Positions 36,919 to 46,098 of a stretch of DNA of 64,000 nt are shown here, one piece after another; within the stretch, counting starts at the first letter, position 1, and every line of letters starts with the position of its first letter. The stretch is from JAWPMT01 sp965267435 (GTDB taxonomy: Bacteria; Bacteroidota; Bacteroidia; Cytophagales; Cyclobacteriaceae), in assembly GCA_965267435.1 (NCBI GenBank), contig OZ253960.1, forward strand, positions 4,030,001 through 4,094,000. The letters are read 5' to 3'. The translations under genes and the position numbers were made by a program. The notes under the pieces were generated by a model. That model saw nothing but the letters and a program-made list of their open reading frames with translations. It was not told the origin of the DNA and searched no databases.

Positions 36919-37077
36919 ATTACCAAATGGAAAGAGAATTCGTTCCTTCCGTCAACACTTAGTTTTTTTCATGTCGGGAAAAATTGACAATCCAGAGGGA
37001 AACATTAACCCTCACCAGGCTATCAGAACGGCGTTAATTGGATTGTAAACAGAAACAAAAACTAAACAGATAGAAAA

Positions 37078-37626
37078 ATGGCAACCTTTAATGTACCAAC
37101 AAGAGAAGAAGTAGGCGAAAGAAATCAAGCGATATTCGACAACCTACAAAAAGGCCTGGGATTCGTTCCCAACCTTTATGCAACGTATGCTTATTCAGAC
37201 ACAGCACTGGGAGATTACTTGACGCTGCAAAACAGAAAAAGCAGTCTCAGGGCAAAAGAGCGGGAAATCATCAATTTGGTGGTTAGTCAAGTCAATGGTT
37301 GTGCCTACTGTCTTGCTGCCCACACCGCACTTGGTAAAATGAATGGGTTCACGGATGAAGAGATTCTCGAGATCCGCACTGGTCGCGCATCATTCGATAA
37401 CAAATTCGACGCATTGGCACGCTTTGTACAAGACATTGTGGTGAATCGCAGCAAGCCCAGCGCAGAGGCCGTTGACAATTTCTTCGCCGTTGGTTACACG
37501 AAGGAGAACCTCGTTGACACGATCATCGTCATCGGTGACAAAATCATCAGCAACTTCATCAATGGGACGACGCAGATCCCTGTCGATTTTCCGGCCGCTC
37601 CCGAGTTGGAGCCGGTTACCATCTAA
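37078..37626 (+). CDS. Carboxymuconolactone decarboxylase/AhpD-family protein
   Basis: 182 residues of the AhpD-like fold. The redox motif is CAYCLAAH (a CxxC followed by His three residues on), with the upstream EIINLVVSQVNG and downstream ARFVQDIVVNRSKPS helices typical of the peroxidase-related group. Such proteins reduce peroxides or recycle peroxiredoxin. The AraC regulator is divergent and likely controls it. A strong terminator follows, so it is a single-gene unit. Confidence 0.9.
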   Translation: MATFNVPTREEVGERNQAIFDNLQKGLGFVPNLYATYAYSDTALGDYLTLQNRKSSLRAKEREIINLVVSQVNGCAYCLAAHTALGKMNGFTDEEILEIRTGRASFDNKFDALARFVQDIVVNRSKPSAEAVDNFFAVGYTKENLVDTIIVIGDKIISNFINGTTQIPVDFPAAPELEPVTI

Positions 37627-37648
37627 CCGATTTAATTCATTATAAACG

Positions 37649-37675
37649 AAGGCCCCGACATCAGGGGCCTTTTTT
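37649..37675 (+). terminator. Rho-independent terminator of the AhpD-like gene
   Basis: AAGGCCCC pairs with GGGGCCTT around a seven-base loop and is followed by a run of T, 22 bp after the stop. Confidence 0.92.
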
Positions 37676-37688
37676 GTTGTTTCAGACG

Positions 37689-39761
37689 CTATCGCCTTCC
37701 TCCTCTCCTGGCGCCTCCGGTTCTAGCACCACCCCGATTGATCCTTTGGCGATTGTTGTAATTGCGATTGAGCTCCTGGCGTTGACGGTCTGATGGTCGC
37801 TGCCGCTGCGTCGATCGGTCTCTGTTGGCATTCCCCCAGTTTCCTTTATTATCCCTCTGATAGACATTGCCACTCCTGTCGGTCAATACATCATTCGGTC
37901 GGGTGCTGGGCCTCGTCTGGGGACGAGTGGAGGGCCTGGTAGCGGGTCGGGTACTGGGAGAATTCCTGCGGGACCTGGCGCTACCCCGGTAGTTGGGGTG
38001 ATTCATCGTTCGTACCCCTGATCGGTTGCGATAAATATTGTTTCGCTGGGCTGCCCGGTATCCTGCACGAAATCCGGCATTATACCCACGGTGATAGCCG
38101 TGATGATAGCCATGCCTATATCCGCGGTGATATCCTCTTGGACCCCAGTAAGGTCGATAGTATGGGTGAAAACCCCAGCCAACCCAGCCATAACTCACGC
38201 CAAATGTGAAGCCCCAGCCGGTATATGGGTTCCAATGCACACCGTACCCGTAGGTTACCGGCCTGGGATAATAGTAGGCACCATACCACGGACGATAATA
38301 CCACCCAGTGCCATAGACTACAACACCACCATAGACGTATGAATGGTAGTACCCAGGCGTATAACCAACATATACCACCTGGGGAGTGACGTCGTAGATA
38401 TAGACGTACTTGACATTATGAACAGGACAGGAGGCAGGCAGGTCATCTACCTCCTCGGGCCTCTCCTCACTTACCCTGAAGGGGCCCTTCGCTTGTTCAG
38501 AAACATACCAAATACCATCATCCACTGCGTAGTACTTCCCGTCTATTTGCAACACCGTTTGTGGTGAATTCTCCGCATAGGCAACCTCCGTCCCGGTTAC
38601 CGCTGTGAACTTCGGCTCCCCGTCATATGTCACCTCCAGTATCTTGCTCTTATCCACCTCAGCCGTCTGAGGTATGGACTGGTCCAAGAGCGCCTCTTTA
38701 GATTCAATAGTACCTGGAACACTGGACTTGATCGAGCTTATGGTCTCCTCATCGGGGATTTTCGCAAAATCCTCAGGTAGGTCATCCGGTTCTACGAATT
38801 CCCAACTGCCATCATCCAACGACTGCGACCCATAAAACCTACCTGCAAGAAGAATGTAGTGCTTCTGCTCATCGATATTGAGAATGACATCATTCTCGGT
38901 GTTCTTGACAAAAAGTAGATTGGTGCCGTCTACTTGTTGATAGTCTGGCTTACCATCAATAAGGATCAGTTCAGCAGCAGAGGTCGCGATGACGATTTCG
39001 GGAGCTTCCGTGGGCTCCTGATAATCCTCGGGCTTTTCTTCTTGGCTGGCGTTGGAGTCCGCAAACTCCTTAACACTCTTTGGCACTGATGATGTCTCCT
39101 TCCAGCCGCTCGTTATCTCTTCCGATTGGTACCAAAACGAGCCTCCCCGAAGAAAGAATGTGGACCCATCAATCTCTCTGGCAATGAAAAAAGGTGAATT
39201 CATTACGTAGGCCACTCCTACCCCCGGTACTTCAGAGAGGCGTGGCTCCCCATCTATAAGCACCAGTACCGCATCACTCTCGCGGTAGAAAATCTCAGGA
39301 GCGTCGTGTTTCAGGCCGCTGGCACCAGACGCGTTGGCCTCAAACTCCACGAGACTGGCCTCGAGGTTGTCCAGGGTGATAACCGGTTCCCAGGCGGAAA
39401 TGCCATCGACGAGAAACTTCTTCAAGCCATCAATTTTGTTCTCTGGTATATCATCGGGAAACTTTGTCTGCAACACCTGGATGTCTTCAAAAGCCGCAAT
39501 TCCTGCCTCTCTATCTGTTGCAAGTGTGGCCTCTAGAAAGACCGCACCAAAGACCAGCTTGTCATCGGCGTCCTTTGCACTTATGGCCATTCGGCCACGA
39601 ATCACGTTGCCTTCCAGCTCGTCCAATTGAGGTTGGTAGAGGGTGATTTCCGAACCATCCTTGGCCGTCAGCACCCGTGGCCACTCTTGTGGCTCACTGT
39701 CTTGAGCAATAGCGAGGTAAGAAAGGACCGTGCCAAAGAGAATGAACAACCTACGAATCAT
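37689..39761 (-). CDS. Secreted protein with three internal repeats, a Tyr/Gly-rich domain and an Arg-rich tail
   Basis: 690 residues with a signal peptide (ending IAQ, about residue 20). Three homologous segments begin near residues 167, 262 and 373, each with an IDGEP/IDGKP/YDGEP motif, an IDxxxY strand and a GxWYxS-type end (SFWYQSEE, RFYGSQSL, IWYVSEQAKGPF). Residues about 445-580 are very rich in Tyr, Gly and His (VYVGYTPGYY, GYGVHWNPYTGWGF). The last 110 residues are basic, with repeated TRPSTRP and many Arg, Asn and Gln. I recall a widespread, uncharacterised bacterial family sharing this core (VPGT, IPQTA, GVVVYGTG), sometimes labelled carbohydrate-binding. Role unknown; a surface or cell-wall contact is a guess. 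Confidence 0.8.
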   Translation of the reverse strand: MIRRLFILFGTVLSYLAIAQDSEPQEWPRVLTAKDGSEITLYQPQLDELEGNVIRGRMAISAKDADDKLVFGAVFLEATLATDREAGIAAFEDIQVLQTKFPDDIPENKIDGLKKFLVDGISAWEPVITLDNLEASLVEFEANASGASGLKHDAPEIFYRESDAVLVLIDGEPRLSEVPGVGVAYVMNSPFFIAREIDGSTFFLRGGSFWYQSEEITSGWKETSSVPKSVKEFADSNASQEEKPEDYQEPTEAPEIVIATSAAELILIDGKPDYQQVDGTNLLFVKNTENDVILNIDEQKHYILLAGRFYGSQSLDDGSWEFVEPDDLPEDFAKIPDEETISSIKSSVPGTIESKEALLDQSIPQTAEVDKSKILEVTYDGEPKFTAVTGTEVAYAENSPQTVLQIDGKYYAVDDGIWYVSEQAKGPFRVSEERPEEVDDLPASCPVHNVKYVYIYDVTPQVVYVGYTPGYYHSYVYGGVVVYGTGWYYRPWYGAYYYPRPVTYGYGVHWNPYTGWGFTFGVSYGWVGWGFHPYYRPYWGPRGYHRGYRHGYHHGYHRGYNAGFRAGYRAAQRNNIYRNRSGVRTMNHPNYRGSARSRRNSPSTRPATRPSTRPQTRPSTRPNDVLTDRSGNVYQRDNKGNWGNANRDRSTQRQRPSDRQRQELNRNYNNRQRINRGGARTGGARRGGRR

Positions 39762-39777
39762 CGACGCTTTTTTGTTT

Positions 39778-39785
39778 CAAAGCTA
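39778..39785 (-). promoter_or_regulatory. -7 promoter element of the repeat-containing secreted protein
   Basis: On the minus strand TAgcTTTG matches the consensus and would start transcription about 10 bases before the ATG. The -33 region is only T-rich. Confidence 0.45.
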
Positions 39786-39903
39786 ATGGGTTCTGCTTCC
39801 TGGAAAAACCTGAGGAAGGCAGGACGTCGTGGGAGAGTCAGCTTTGTCTGTCTCGTTCGGTTAACGAGCGGTCATAGCTAGGACTGCAACAAGTCTAAGA
39901 GCA

Positions 39904-41919
39904 CTACTTTTCGATGAGCTTTTCTATCTCCATGAGTTCATCTCGAAGCTTGGCAGCCACCATGAAATCAAGGTCTTTGGCGGCACGCTCCATTTTGCGC
40001 CGTGTTTCGGCAGCCAGTTTGTTCAATTGATCCTTCGACATGTAGGCCACCACCGGATCAGCAGCAATGTTTTGTTCTTCCTCTATGTAGTACTTTTTGC
40101 TACCTTTCTTCCTGTCGGCTACGCCCGTCTGCTGCAAGATGGCGGCCTTGTCCTTTTTCACAGTTGTAGGCGTAATGCCGTGATCCTGATTGTACTCCTC
40201 CTGGATCATACGTCGGCGGTTGGTCTCATCGATCGCACTTTGCATGGAGGTTGTAATCTGGTCGGCGTACATGATCACCTTGCCTCGCTCGTTCCTGGCG
40301 GCTCTACCGATGGTCTGGACGAGGGATCGCTCATTTCGCAAGTAACCTTCCTTGTCGGCATCAAGAATCGCCACCAGAGAGACCTCAGGGAGATCCAGTC
40401 CCTCCCGTAGTAGGTTGACCCCAACAAGTACATCGAAAACACCGAGCCGAAGCTCCCTGAGTATCTCAACACGATCGAGCGTATCCACCTCCGAGTGGAT
40501 ATATCGCGTCTTCACATTGGCACGCATGAGGTACTTGGTAAGCTCCTCGGCCATCCTTTTTGTCAGCGTTGTTACCAGCACACGATCTTCCATGTCTATT
40601 CGTTGCTGGATTTCATCCATCAGGTCATCGATTTGATTGAGGCTAGGACGCACCTCAATCACAGGATCCAGTAGACCTGTTGGTCGGATGAGTTGCTCCA
40701 CAACGACCCCCTCAGACTTCCTCAGCTCATATTCACTAGGCGTAGCACTGACGTAAACCACCTGGTTGATCATCTCCTCAAATTCATTGAAGGCCAATGG
40801 ACGGTTATCCAACGCGGCCGGTAGTCGAAACCCATAATCCACGAGATTCACCTTCCGACTCCGGTCACCACCCCACATGCCCCGCACTTGTGGCACTGTA
40901 ACATGGCTCTCATCGATGACCATTAAGTAGTCATCCGGGAAATAGTCAAGCAGGCAGAACGGTCGCATACCTGGAGAACGACGATCAAAATACCTGGAGT
41001 AGTTCTCGACACCGGAGCAGTAGCCGATCTCTCGGATCATTTCCAGATCAAACTCAGTGCGTTCCTGCAGCCGTTTCGCTTCCATGAACCGGCGCTCTTC
41101 CTCGAAGAATTTGACCTGTGCCACCAGATCATCCTGGATCTCTTTTATCGCTACGTTCAACTGATCCTTGCCGGTGACGAACAAATTGGCGGGGAAGATC
41201 GTGACAATTCGCTCATCTGATATTTTGGAGCCGCTCTGGGGATCTATTCTCTGAATGGACTCCAACTCATCACCCCAGAAGATAAATCTGTAAGCAAAAT
41301 CTGCGTAGGCGAGAAAAACGTCGACAGTATCCCCTTTCACACGAAAGGTACCTCTTTTGAACTCGACCTCAGTCCTACTGTAAAGGATGTCTACCAGATC
41401 GTAAAGGAAACGGTTCCTCGGAAGGCGGTCCCCCTCCTGTAGTTTGATGACATTCTTCCCAAATTCCTCGGGATTGCCAATACCATAGATGCAAGACACA
41501 GAGGCGATGACCACTACATCTCTGCGTCCGGTCAATAGGGACGATGTAGCACTTAGCCGAAGCTTCTCAATTTCATCGTTGATAGATAGGTCTTTCTCGA
41601 TGTAAATATTGGACGTCGGGATATAGGCCTCAGGCTGATAGTAATCGTAATAACTGATGAAGTACTCTACGGCATTGTTAGGGAAGAACTGCTTGAATTC
41701 GCTGTACAGCTGAGCGGCGAGCGTTTTGTTGTGGCTCAGGATCAGCGTAGGGCGCTGGACCTCCTGCACAACATTGGCCATAGTAAAAGTCTTGCCTGAT
41801 CCGGTGACACCGAGCAATGTTTGCGCCGGCTCCCCGTTCACTATTCCTTCTACAATTTTTTCAATAGCCTGCGGTTGATCACCAGTAGGCTCGTATTCTG
41901 ACGTTAGTTCAAAGTTCAT
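39904..41919 (-). CDS. uvrB: Excinuclease ABC subunit B
   Basis: 671 residues, the standard UvrB length. Helicase motif I is GVTGSGKTFTMA (residues about 39-50), the DNA-clamping beta-hairpin is YYDYYQPEAYIP, motif II is DESH, and the later helicase motifs (TLTKRMAEELT, GVNLLREGLDLPEVSLV, QTIGRAARN) are complete. The C-terminal UVR domain that contacts UvrC is present (RKMERAAKDLDFMVAAKLRDE). It verifies DNA damage after loading by UvrA. Its start overlaps the aroE stop by 4 bp, so it is translated from the aroE transcript. Confidence 0.98.
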   Translation of the reverse strand: MNFELTSEYEPTGDQPQAIEKIVEGIVNGEPAQTLLGVTGSGKTFTMANVVQEVQRPTLILSHNKTLAAQLYSEFKQFFPNNAVEYFISYYDYYQPEAYIPTSNIYIEKDLSINDEIEKLRLSATSSLLTGRRDVVVIASVSCIYGIGNPEEFGKNVIKLQEGDRLPRNRFLYDLVDILYSRTEVEFKRGTFRVKGDTVDVFLAYADFAYRFIFWGDELESIQRIDPQSGSKISDERIVTIFPANLFVTGKDQLNVAIKEIQDDLVAQVKFFEEERRFMEAKRLQERTEFDLEMIREIGYCSGVENYSRYFDRRSPGMRPFCLLDYFPDDYLMVIDESHVTVPQVRGMWGGDRSRKVNLVDYGFRLPAALDNRPLAFNEFEEMINQVVYVSATPSEYELRKSEGVVVEQLIRPTGLLDPVIEVRPSLNQIDDLMDEIQQRIDMEDRVLVTTLTKRMAEELTKYLMRANVKTRYIHSEVDTLDRVEILRELRLGVFDVLVGVNLLREGLDLPEVSLVAILDADKEGYLRNERSLVQTIGRAARNERGKVIMYADQITTSMQSAIDETNRRRMIQEEYNQDHGITPTTVKKDKAAILQQTGVADRKKGSKKYYIEEEQNIAADPVVAYMSKDQLNKLAAETRRKMERAAKDLDFMVAAKLRDELMEIEKLIEK

Positions 41920-42668
41920 TCCCTATGATTATTCCAGATCTCCCATGAGAGCTCAGCCTGAAGCTCAAGCATCTCAGCCCCGTTCTTTATACGGGCGCCG
42001 ACACGTTCGGCTTCGGTTAGGAGCAAGGTTTTTTCCGGATTATAAATCAAATCATAGAAAAATTGTTGCGCGTGCATACTTTCATAGGGAATCGGCGGGC
42101 CATCCTGCACGTCAGGATACATGCCGATAGGCGTAGTATTGATCACGAGATCAAAACTTGGGAAGAGCTGTTCGTCTTTGTAGAACTGAGTGTAGATAAG
42201 ATCTCCCTGACCTTTCCGCCTGGACACCATTGCATACTCGTAGTTCAGATCATCCAATGCCACCCGTACCGCCTTTGAAGCACCACCGGTACCGAGGATC
42301 AGACTTCTGTATTTGGCGCTGTTGTCCAACCAATTGGCTAGTGATTGTTTGAAACCTTCGTAGTCGGAATTGTACCCGACAAGTCTTTGGCCGACTCTCT
42401 TCACTACATTGACTGCTCCTACACGCCTGGCTCCTTCCTCGATCTCGTCCAGAAAAGGCATAACGTTTTGCTTATGCGGAATCGTGACATTGACGCCAAT
42501 GAGATCGGGATTTTCTTCCCATATAGCGGGAAATGCGGCAATATCCTCCATTTCGAAGAATTCGTAGACATGGGTATCATTGATTCCCATCTCCTGGAAT
42601 TTTTTTGTGAAGTACGCCTTGGAAAAGGAATGCTCCAGAGGATATCCTACCAATCCAAATCGATTCAT
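41916..42668 (-). CDS. aroE: Shikimate dehydrogenase
   Basis: A 250-residue enzyme reducing 3-dehydroshikimate to shikimate with NADPH in aromatic amino acid synthesis. Substrate-binding EHSFSKAYF near the N-terminus, the catalytic Lys in TIPHKQ, YNSDYEGF and the glycine-rich nucleotide loop LGTGGASKAV are all seen. It is slightly shorter than the E. coli enzyme (272), as is common in Bacteroidota. The gene precedes uvrB with an ATGA overlap. Confidence 0.95.
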   Translation of the reverse strand: MNRFGLVGYPLEHSFSKAYFTKKFQEMGINDTHVYEFFEMEDIAAFPAIWEENPDLIGVNVTIPHKQNVMPFLDEIEEGARRVGAVNVVKRVGQRLVGYNSDYEGFKQSLANWLDNSAKYRSLILGTGGASKAVRVALDDLNYEYAMVSRRKGQGDLIYTQFYKDEQLFPSFDLVINTTPIGMYPDVQDGPPIPYESMHAQQFFYDLIYNPEKTLLLTEAERVGARIKNGAEMLELQAELSWEIWNNHRE

Positions 42669-42781
42669 TTGAGTCTATAGTCTGTCGAGCCTAGCTCCTA
42701 GGGAACAGTAAATTTAAGAAAGTTCGGAGTGATTCTTGTCAAATCAATCCGCAATGTCCCCAGGCCAGAAAACTGGAGGAG

Positions 42782-42802
42782 TGAACGCGTTATCTGCGTT
42801 CA
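42782..42802. other. Hairpin after the DUF368 gene
   Basis: TGAACGC pairs with GCGTTCA around seven bases, right after the stop of the DUF368 gene. A second small hairpin (CCAG-AAAA-CTGG) lies beside it. No T-run follows, so a terminator is possible but weak. Confidence 0.3.
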
Positions 42803-42804
42803 AT

Positions 42805-43704
42805 TTACGCTCGCTTCTTACTTGCCACCTTCTCAATGGCATAGACTATAAGGAACCCAATGACTGCCAGGAGGAAAGCATAAAGCAGTTGCTGGGATAA
42901 TTCCGGGGCGTTCCAAGCGTAGCCAATGGCCTTCTGTTTCCCCTCGGATACGCTCATGTACTCGGTCGTCTTCCACGGCCAAATAATAAGAAGTGAACCC
43001 GCAACAAAGCCCATCATCAAAGCCACAGTTTGGTTCTTGAAGTGACTGAACAGATAGGACAATATTCTCGAAAAAACTACTAAGCCCACCGCGCAGCCCA
43101 GGCCCAAGGGGATCAATATTCCAAAATCGATCGTCCTAATAGCTCCGAGCACCAGGATGTAGTTGCCCATCAATAGTAGAATATACGCCCCAGATAAGCC
43201 CGGTAGTATCATACTGCAGATGGCCACCACACCACACAAGAATACATAAAAGAATCCGCCGTTAGCAGTGGCTGGTGGCAGAAGCGCGATGCCGGCAGCG
43301 ATTGCCGCACCCAACACTAAGGAAGCAATGACAGCCATACCCCAATGATCAATCTGGCTGCTTACAGCCCACAGAGAGGCTACAATCAGACCGAAGAAGA
43401 AAGACAATGTCAGTTGCTCATAATTGAGAAAGAGCCACTCCAACAGGTTGGCCAGCGTGAGGATGCTGAGGAACGTACCTAGAAATATAGCCAAGAGAAA
43501 CCAAAAGTCGACCTTGGTGATGAGAGCCTTGATTTCACCTTTGAATAGTAGACCAATCGCCTCAAGATCAAGTGCCTTTAGGGCATTAATGAGGCGCTCA
43601 TAAATATTTGTAATGAACGCAATAGTCCCACCGGAAACGCCCGGAATCACATTCGCGGCGCCCATTGCCACTCCTTTTAACAGGTAGATCAGAAAAGGGG
43701 GCAT
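42805..43704 (-). CDS. DUF368 membrane protein, candidate undecaprenyl-phosphate translocase (PopT-like)
   Basis: 299 residues with about eight to nine membrane helices. The N-terminus carries the DUF368 signature KGVAMGAANVIPGVSGGTIAFI, repeated in weaker form in the second half (MILPGLSGAYILLLMGNY), reflecting an inverted repeat. DUF368 proteins were identified in other bacteria as transporters that return undecaprenyl phosphate to the cytoplasmic face for reuse in cell-wall and polysaccharide synthesis. It follows the phosphosulfolactate-synthase-like gene by 7 bp, so they share a transcript. The exopolysaccharide genes upstream make a lipid-carrier role plausible. Confidence 0.88.
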   Translation of the reverse strand: MPPFLIYLLKGVAMGAANVIPGVSGGTIAFITNIYERLINALKALDLEAIGLLFKGEIKALITKVDFWFLLAIFLGTFLSILTLANLLEWLFLNYEQLTLSFFFGLIVASLWAVSSQIDHWGMAVIASLVLGAAIAAGIALLPPATANGGFFYVFLCGVVAICSMILPGLSGAYILLLMGNYILVLGAIRTIDFGILIPLGLGCAVGLVVFSRILSYLFSHFKNQTVALMMGFVAGSLLIIWPWKTTEYMSVSEGKQKAIGYAWNAPELSQQLLYAFLLAVIGFLIVYAIEKVASKKRA

Positions 43705-43711
43705 ACAGGAA

Positions 43712-44476
43712 TTACAACTTGTCGAGGAAGTAGCTGAAGGTGTCTCCTCTCAACCCCAACCTGATGGTCTCCAGAGGGATCACCTCATTCGGCGCAATAT
43801 TGCCAAGATTGACGTTGGGACCGCACAGCTTGATGAACCATACCTGCTGAGCTTTTTGTGGCGCTTCCCAGATAATCTTTTCAGAAGGTATTTTCGTGAG
43901 AATTTCTTCCACCAATCCCTGACGTACCTCACCAGAATCTCTAAAAAGTCCGACGTTTCCGCTCTCGCGGGCTTCGCCTATCACCTTCCAGGCTCCGGCC
44001 TGCAGCTCTGTCTCCATTTGCTGGATCCACTTATACGGAGGGATGATCTTCTCGGCATCCTTTGATCCCACCTCGCTTAGTACTGTCACTTCCGCAGAGA
44101 GGGTCTCAATGTACTTGCACTTGGCCTCGTGATCCATTTCGATGGATCCATCGCTGACCTCCGCAAATTGGATGTCATACTTCTCCAGGACCTTCCTATA
44201 ATCATCGAATTGACCGCGAACCACAAATGCTTCGAAGAGGGTTCCACCAAAATAGACCGGAATCCCGGCGTCCTTGTAAAGCTTAAGTTTCTCCGAAAGA
44301 ACAGGTGTCACATAGGAAGTGGCCCATCCAAGCTTTACAATGTCGACATATTCCCCGGAGGTCTCAATCAAGTCTGACACTTCACGCAGCGACAGACCTT
44401 TATCCATGACCATGGTAAAGCCTGTATTACGTGGTTTCGAAGGTCTCTCGGGAATCTTAGAAAGGTGGTAATTCAT
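43712..44476 (-). CDS. Phosphosulfolactate synthase (ComA)-family protein
   Basis: From the ATG at 44476 the protein has 254 residues; a 13-residue upstream extension is possible. It matches the ComA family: KPRNTGFTMVMDKGLSL, VDIVKLGWATS, YFGGTLFEAF, AEVSDGSIEM and EVGSKD, in a TIM-barrel order. Archaeal and Bacillus ComA adds sulfite to phosphoenolpyruvate on the coenzyme M or sulfolactate route. Cytophagales do not make coenzyme M; a link to sulfonolipid precursors or sulfolactate is possible but not shown. No ComB or ComC homologue is adjacent; the next gene is the DUF368 protein. Confidence 0.85.
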   Translation of the reverse strand: MNYHLSKIPERPSKPRNTGFTMVMDKGLSLREVSDLIETSGEYVDIVKLGWATSYVTPVLSEKLKLYKDAGIPVYFGGTLFEAFVVRGQFDDYRKVLEKYDIQFAEVSDGSIEMDHEAKCKYIETLSAEVTVLSEVGSKDAEKIIPPYKWIQQMETELQAGAWKVIGEARESGNVGLFRDSGEVRQGLVEEILTKIPSEKIIWEAPQKAQQVWFIKLCGPNVNLGNIAPNEVIPLETIRLGLRGDTFSYFLDKL

Positions 44477-44535
44477 TGATAATTGAAGCTTTTCAAAACA
44501 AGCCCCAAAAATCAAGAAATAACTTCAAAATGAAA

Positions 44536-45942
44536 CTATAGATTCTCGTTTTTTCGGTACTGCTCGATCACTCGAAAGAGAGCGGCCTGAGTTTGGGGGT
44601 TCGGGAAGAAATCAAATAGCTGCGTATGACCCTTGAAGTCCAAAATAAGTGCCAGCTCCAGGCGATTAAACGCTTCCTTGTACTTGCCGTCTGATATGAG
44701 GTACACGACGCTCCGGTACAACAGGGCCGACTCGTCAGGTAATTCGTTCAGGCCGCTTTCCAGCACGGCTATAGCATTTTCAAAATCACCTTGTTCAAAA
44801 TAGACTTGTGACCAATCCAACCACAGCTCGCAGTCTGTGGGATCGAGCTCGCTCGCCTCGATGAAGGCGTCTATAGCAGACACCACATTGCCAATTTGAT
44901 TCTCTGCTGTAGCCAGGGATTTCCAGTAGAGAGGGTTTTCGGGATCGAGCTTGGTGGCTTTCCCCAAGAAGTGCACTGCCTCGTAGTATTTCTTCTGCAG
45001 TGTTAAGACCAGTCCCAAACCAAACCACGCCTCGTGATACATCTGATCCAACTTCGTCGCCTTCTGATAATATTTCACTGAAAGCTCGAACTCATCCATC
45101 TTCTCATAACACGCTCCGATATGACAGAATATCTCAGCACTCGCACCCTCTATTTCCAAGGTCTTGCAGTAGGCATCGAGGGCCTGCTGATGGTGTCCCG
45201 AGTTCATATGTGCATTGCCCAGGTTGAAGTAAGCACTGCTAAAGGTCTCATCGATAGCGATCGCAAATTCATAGGAATCTATTGCATCGTCGAATCGACC
45301 TAATTTGTTGTAGACAATTCCAAGATTGTACCAGGCAAATTCGGAATACGGGTCTCGATCAATGAACTGCTTGTAATAGTCGATGCTATCTTCCAACTCG
45401 CCCTGCAGGTCCAGGCAAAACGCCAACTCGTATAATATGTTTTCATTGGCCATGTTAGACTCCATTGCGAGCTTGTAGTTCTCTATCGCCGCTGGATAGT
45501 CTCCCAGTCCCTGGTAGCTAAGCCCAATGTTGTAGTAGATCTCGTCTTTCTCCTCGGCCGAGATCAAAGCTGTCTCAAACCGTTCTATGGCCATCTCGTA
45601 TTGTGAGAGCAGGGCGTGAATTGTTCCCATCTGGATGAGAAGATCGGGGTCATTCGGCTGGTAAACAAGCACGTCTTCCAACTCCTTGATCGCTTGCTCG
45701 GCCCTGTTCATTTTTACCAGGATCTCTGCCCGCTCGGCCACAATATCGGTTGAGTAAGGGAAGTTTTCCTTCGCAACCTTGGAAGCCTTCAAGGCCATCT
45801 TTAGCTTGTCCTGATCTTGATAATAGTTGATGATATCCAGAAAGGTATCCTCGTCGAAGTAGTAATTAGCGTTTTGTTTAAGTAGAGCTTCAAACTTCTT
45901 GACTAACTCCCTCAGTTCTCTTTTTTTATGCTCTTCATGCAT
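44536..45942 (-). CDS. Cytoplasmic TPR protein
   Basis: 468 residues made almost wholly of tetratricopeptide repeats; about twelve 34-residue units are visible, with repeated patterns such as AIERFETALI, YNIGLSYQGLGDYPAAIENY and YFNLGNAHMNSGHHQQALDAY. There is no signal peptide or membrane segment. TPR arrays are protein-binding scaffolds; the partner is unknown. It lies between the ComA-like gene (59 bp away) and the polysaccharide export genes (156 bp), on the same strand. Confidence 0.9.
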   Translation of the reverse strand: MHEEHKKRELRELVKKFEALLKQNANYYFDEDTFLDIINYYQDQDKLKMALKASKVAKENFPYSTDIVAERAEILVKMNRAEQAIKELEDVLVYQPNDPDLLIQMGTIHALLSQYEMAIERFETALISAEEKDEIYYNIGLSYQGLGDYPAAIENYKLAMESNMANENILYELAFCLDLQGELEDSIDYYKQFIDRDPYSEFAWYNLGIVYNKLGRFDDAIDSYEFAIAIDETFSSAYFNLGNAHMNSGHHQQALDAYCKTLEIEGASAEIFCHIGACYEKMDEFELSVKYYQKATKLDQMYHEAWFGLGLVLTLQKKYYEAVHFLGKATKLDPENPLYWKSLATAENQIGNVVSAIDAFIEASELDPTDCELWLDWSQVYFEQGDFENAIAVLESGLNELPDESALLYRSVVYLISDGKYKEAFNRLELALILDFKGHTQLFDFFPNPQTQAALFRVIEQYRKNENL

Positions 45943-46098
45943 AATTTGAATAGAATATTTTGACAGTGCTTTGAATTAAATTACCCGATTTTCACCGAGA
46001 TCTGATCAAAACCAGGAAAAATTTTATCCACACTCCAGATTATGCCACAACGGCAAAAACAGGGAAGGGTTTGATAAGAATTGCGAATAGGTCGTGAA

